Below are positions 63,079 to 64,000 of a DNA stretch of 64,000 nt, piece after piece. Each line of letters begins with the position of its first letter. The first letter of the stretch is position 1. The notes under the pieces are model-generated. The model was not told the DNA's origin and did not search any database. It saw only the letters and a program-made list of their open reading frames with translations. The stretch lies in the NCBI RefSeq assembly GCF_038811545.1, contig NZ_CP133319.1:1364001-1428000 (forward strand), read 5' to 3'. The position numbers and the translations under genes were made by a program. The stretch is from Rhodoligotrophos sp. CJ14. Lineage in GTDB: Bacteria; Pseudomonadota; Alphaproteobacteria; Rhizobiales; Im1.

Positions 63079-64000
63079 ATGCTAGACCGCCTCACCAGCA
63101 TGTCCGTCTTTGTGAAAACCGCGACCCTCGGCAGCTTTTCGGCGGCAGCACGGGCACTCGGCATTTCGGCCACAATGGTCACGAAACATGTCGATCAGTT
63201 GGAACATCGGCTCGGCACGAAGCTGCTGCACAGGTCCACCCGCAAGCTGGTCTTGACCGAGCGCGGTCAACGCTTTCTCGAGGCCTCGATCCGTTTGCTC
63301 GCCGAGATCGAGGAGGCGGAGGCGAGCGTCGCGGAGGATCGCCTCCGCCCACGCGGCGTTCTAAAGGTCAACGCGCCGCTCTCTTTCGGTCTCCGCGAAA
63401 TCGCGCCCCTGCTCCCGCATTTTGCCGAACGGGTGCCCGAGGTGAAGGTAGATCTCGGGCTCAATGACCGCATCGTGGATCTTGTCGAAGAAGGCTGGGA
63501 TGTCGCGATCCGCATCGGCTCCCTGCGGTCATCGAACCTGATCGCGCGCCGTATCGCGCCCTGCCGGATGGCTGTTTGCGCAAGTCCCTCCTATCTCGAA
63601 CGTCACGGCACACCCCGCAGGGTCGCCGAACTGAAGGCGCATAACTGCCTCAACTATACCCTCTCCGAGCTGATCGGTGTTCGGCGGTGGACATTCGGCC
63701 CAGATCGCAGCGTCGCCATCGCCGTGGATGGCAATCTCCAGGCGAACAATGGCGATGCTCTTGTTCAGGCGGCGATTGCCGGAATGGGCATCATCTATCA
63801 GCCCACCTTCCTCGTGGGTGATGCCTTGCGGTCCGGTGCCTTACAGCAGCTCACCCTCGATGTTGCACCGCTCGAAATTGACGGCATCTACGCCCTTTAT
63901 GCACCCAATGCCTGGGTACCGCCCAAGGTGCGTGCCTTTGTGGACTTTCTCAGCCGCCGTTTTCTGCCCGTTCCCCATTGGGACGAGCCGCACCCACCAT
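63079..64000 (+). CDS. LysR family regulator (3' end outside window)
   Basis: 307 codons are in the window with no stop, so the gene continues past the right edge or ends within a few codons. HTH: LDRLTSMSVFVKTATLGSFS, SAAARALGISATMVTKHVDQ and LEHRLGTKLLHRSTRKLVLT. The effector domain belongs to the AaeR/DmlR-like group (GVLKVNAPLSFGLREIAPLL). It is divergent from the DoxX-VOC pair and probably regulates it in response to an aromatic or quinone compound (inference). Confidence 0.9.
   Translation, partial: MLDRLTSMSVFVKTATLGSFSAAARALGISATMVTKHVDQLEHRLGTKLLHRSTRKLVLTERGQRFLEASIRLLAEIEEAEASVAEDRLRPRGVLKVNAPLSFGLREIAPLLPHFAERVPEVKVDLGLNDRIVDLVEEGWDVAIRIGSLRSSNLIARRIAPCRMAVCASPSYLERHGTPRRVAELKAHNCLNYTLSELIGVRRWTFGPDRSVAIAVDGNLQANNGDALVQAAIAGMGIIYQPTFLVGDALRSGALQQLTLDVAPLEIDGIYALYAPNAWVPPKVRAFVDFLSRRFLPVPHWDEPHPP

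Overview
The window is GC-rich, densely coded chromosomal DNA from an alphaproteobacterium, most likely of the order Hyphomicrobiales (Rhizobiales). The reasons are three DUF1236-type secreted proteins, a soluble NAD-dependent fds formate dehydrogenase operon, a PaoABC-type aldehyde oxidoreductase, PhoX with Pho boxes, and GGAAY-N16-CGTT promoter elements typical of alphaproteobacterial ECF sigma factors. I saw no rRNA, tRNA, insertion sequence, prophage or CRISPR array. The genus cannot be fixed from the sequence alone.

Layout. 0.4-6 kb: a catabolic cluster (LysR regulator, 3-hydroxyisobutyrate dehydrogenase-like enzyme, luciferase-like flavin monooxygenase, FMN reductase, carboxymuconolactone decarboxylase, SMP-30 lactonase). 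6-8.2 kb: a small membrane protein, a VOC protein and an XRE/MmyB regulator behind a perfect palindrome, then a GFA-family protein. 8.3-12.1 kb: paoCBA. 12.2-17.5 kb: hydrolases, three Gly/Ser-rich secreted proteins and an ArsR-SRPBCC pair. 17.5-24.5 kb: an ECF sigma/anti-sigma pair divergent from a subtilase with a Gly/Asn-rich linker, three DUF1236 proteins, a small membrane-anchored protein and a DUF4142 protein. 24.4-30.7 kb: MmyB regulator and methyltransferase, a frameshifted DUF892 gene, TetR-cytochrome c, a class C beta-lactamase and an esterase. 30.9-36 kb: phytase-like and PhoX phosphatases behind Pho boxes, and a second FMN reductase. 36-40.6 kb: an NCS2 permease with an unusual C-terminal extension, and ClpB. 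41.4-48.5 kb: LysR regulator and fdsGBA-fdhD-fdsD. 48.5-57.8 kb: an orphan protein, an M3 peptidase, two c-type cytochromes, two secreted-type proteins with RTX/serralysin-like modules, and an SH3 protein with RPD repeats. 57.8-64 kb: RlmJ, a lytic transglycosylase, an EamA transporter, a CatDE-like VOC-DoxX pair and a divergent LysR gene cut by the window end.

The most interesting pattern is in the 13-24 kb interval. Four identically spaced promoter-like elements (GGAAT, 16 nt, CGTT followed by ATC or CTC) lie upstream of the Gly/Ser-rich operon, the ECF sigma gene, the DUF1236 pair and the SH3-DUF1236 gene. Two weaker versions precede the subtilase and the DUF4142 gene. This suggests one envelope or stress regulon run either by the local sigma factor or by the general stress factor EcfG. 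Other leads are the RTX/M10_C-like pair, a TetR gene with no canonical start codon at the expected place, a single-base frameshift in the DUF892 gene, and the uncharacterised flavin-dependent catabolic cluster at the left end.
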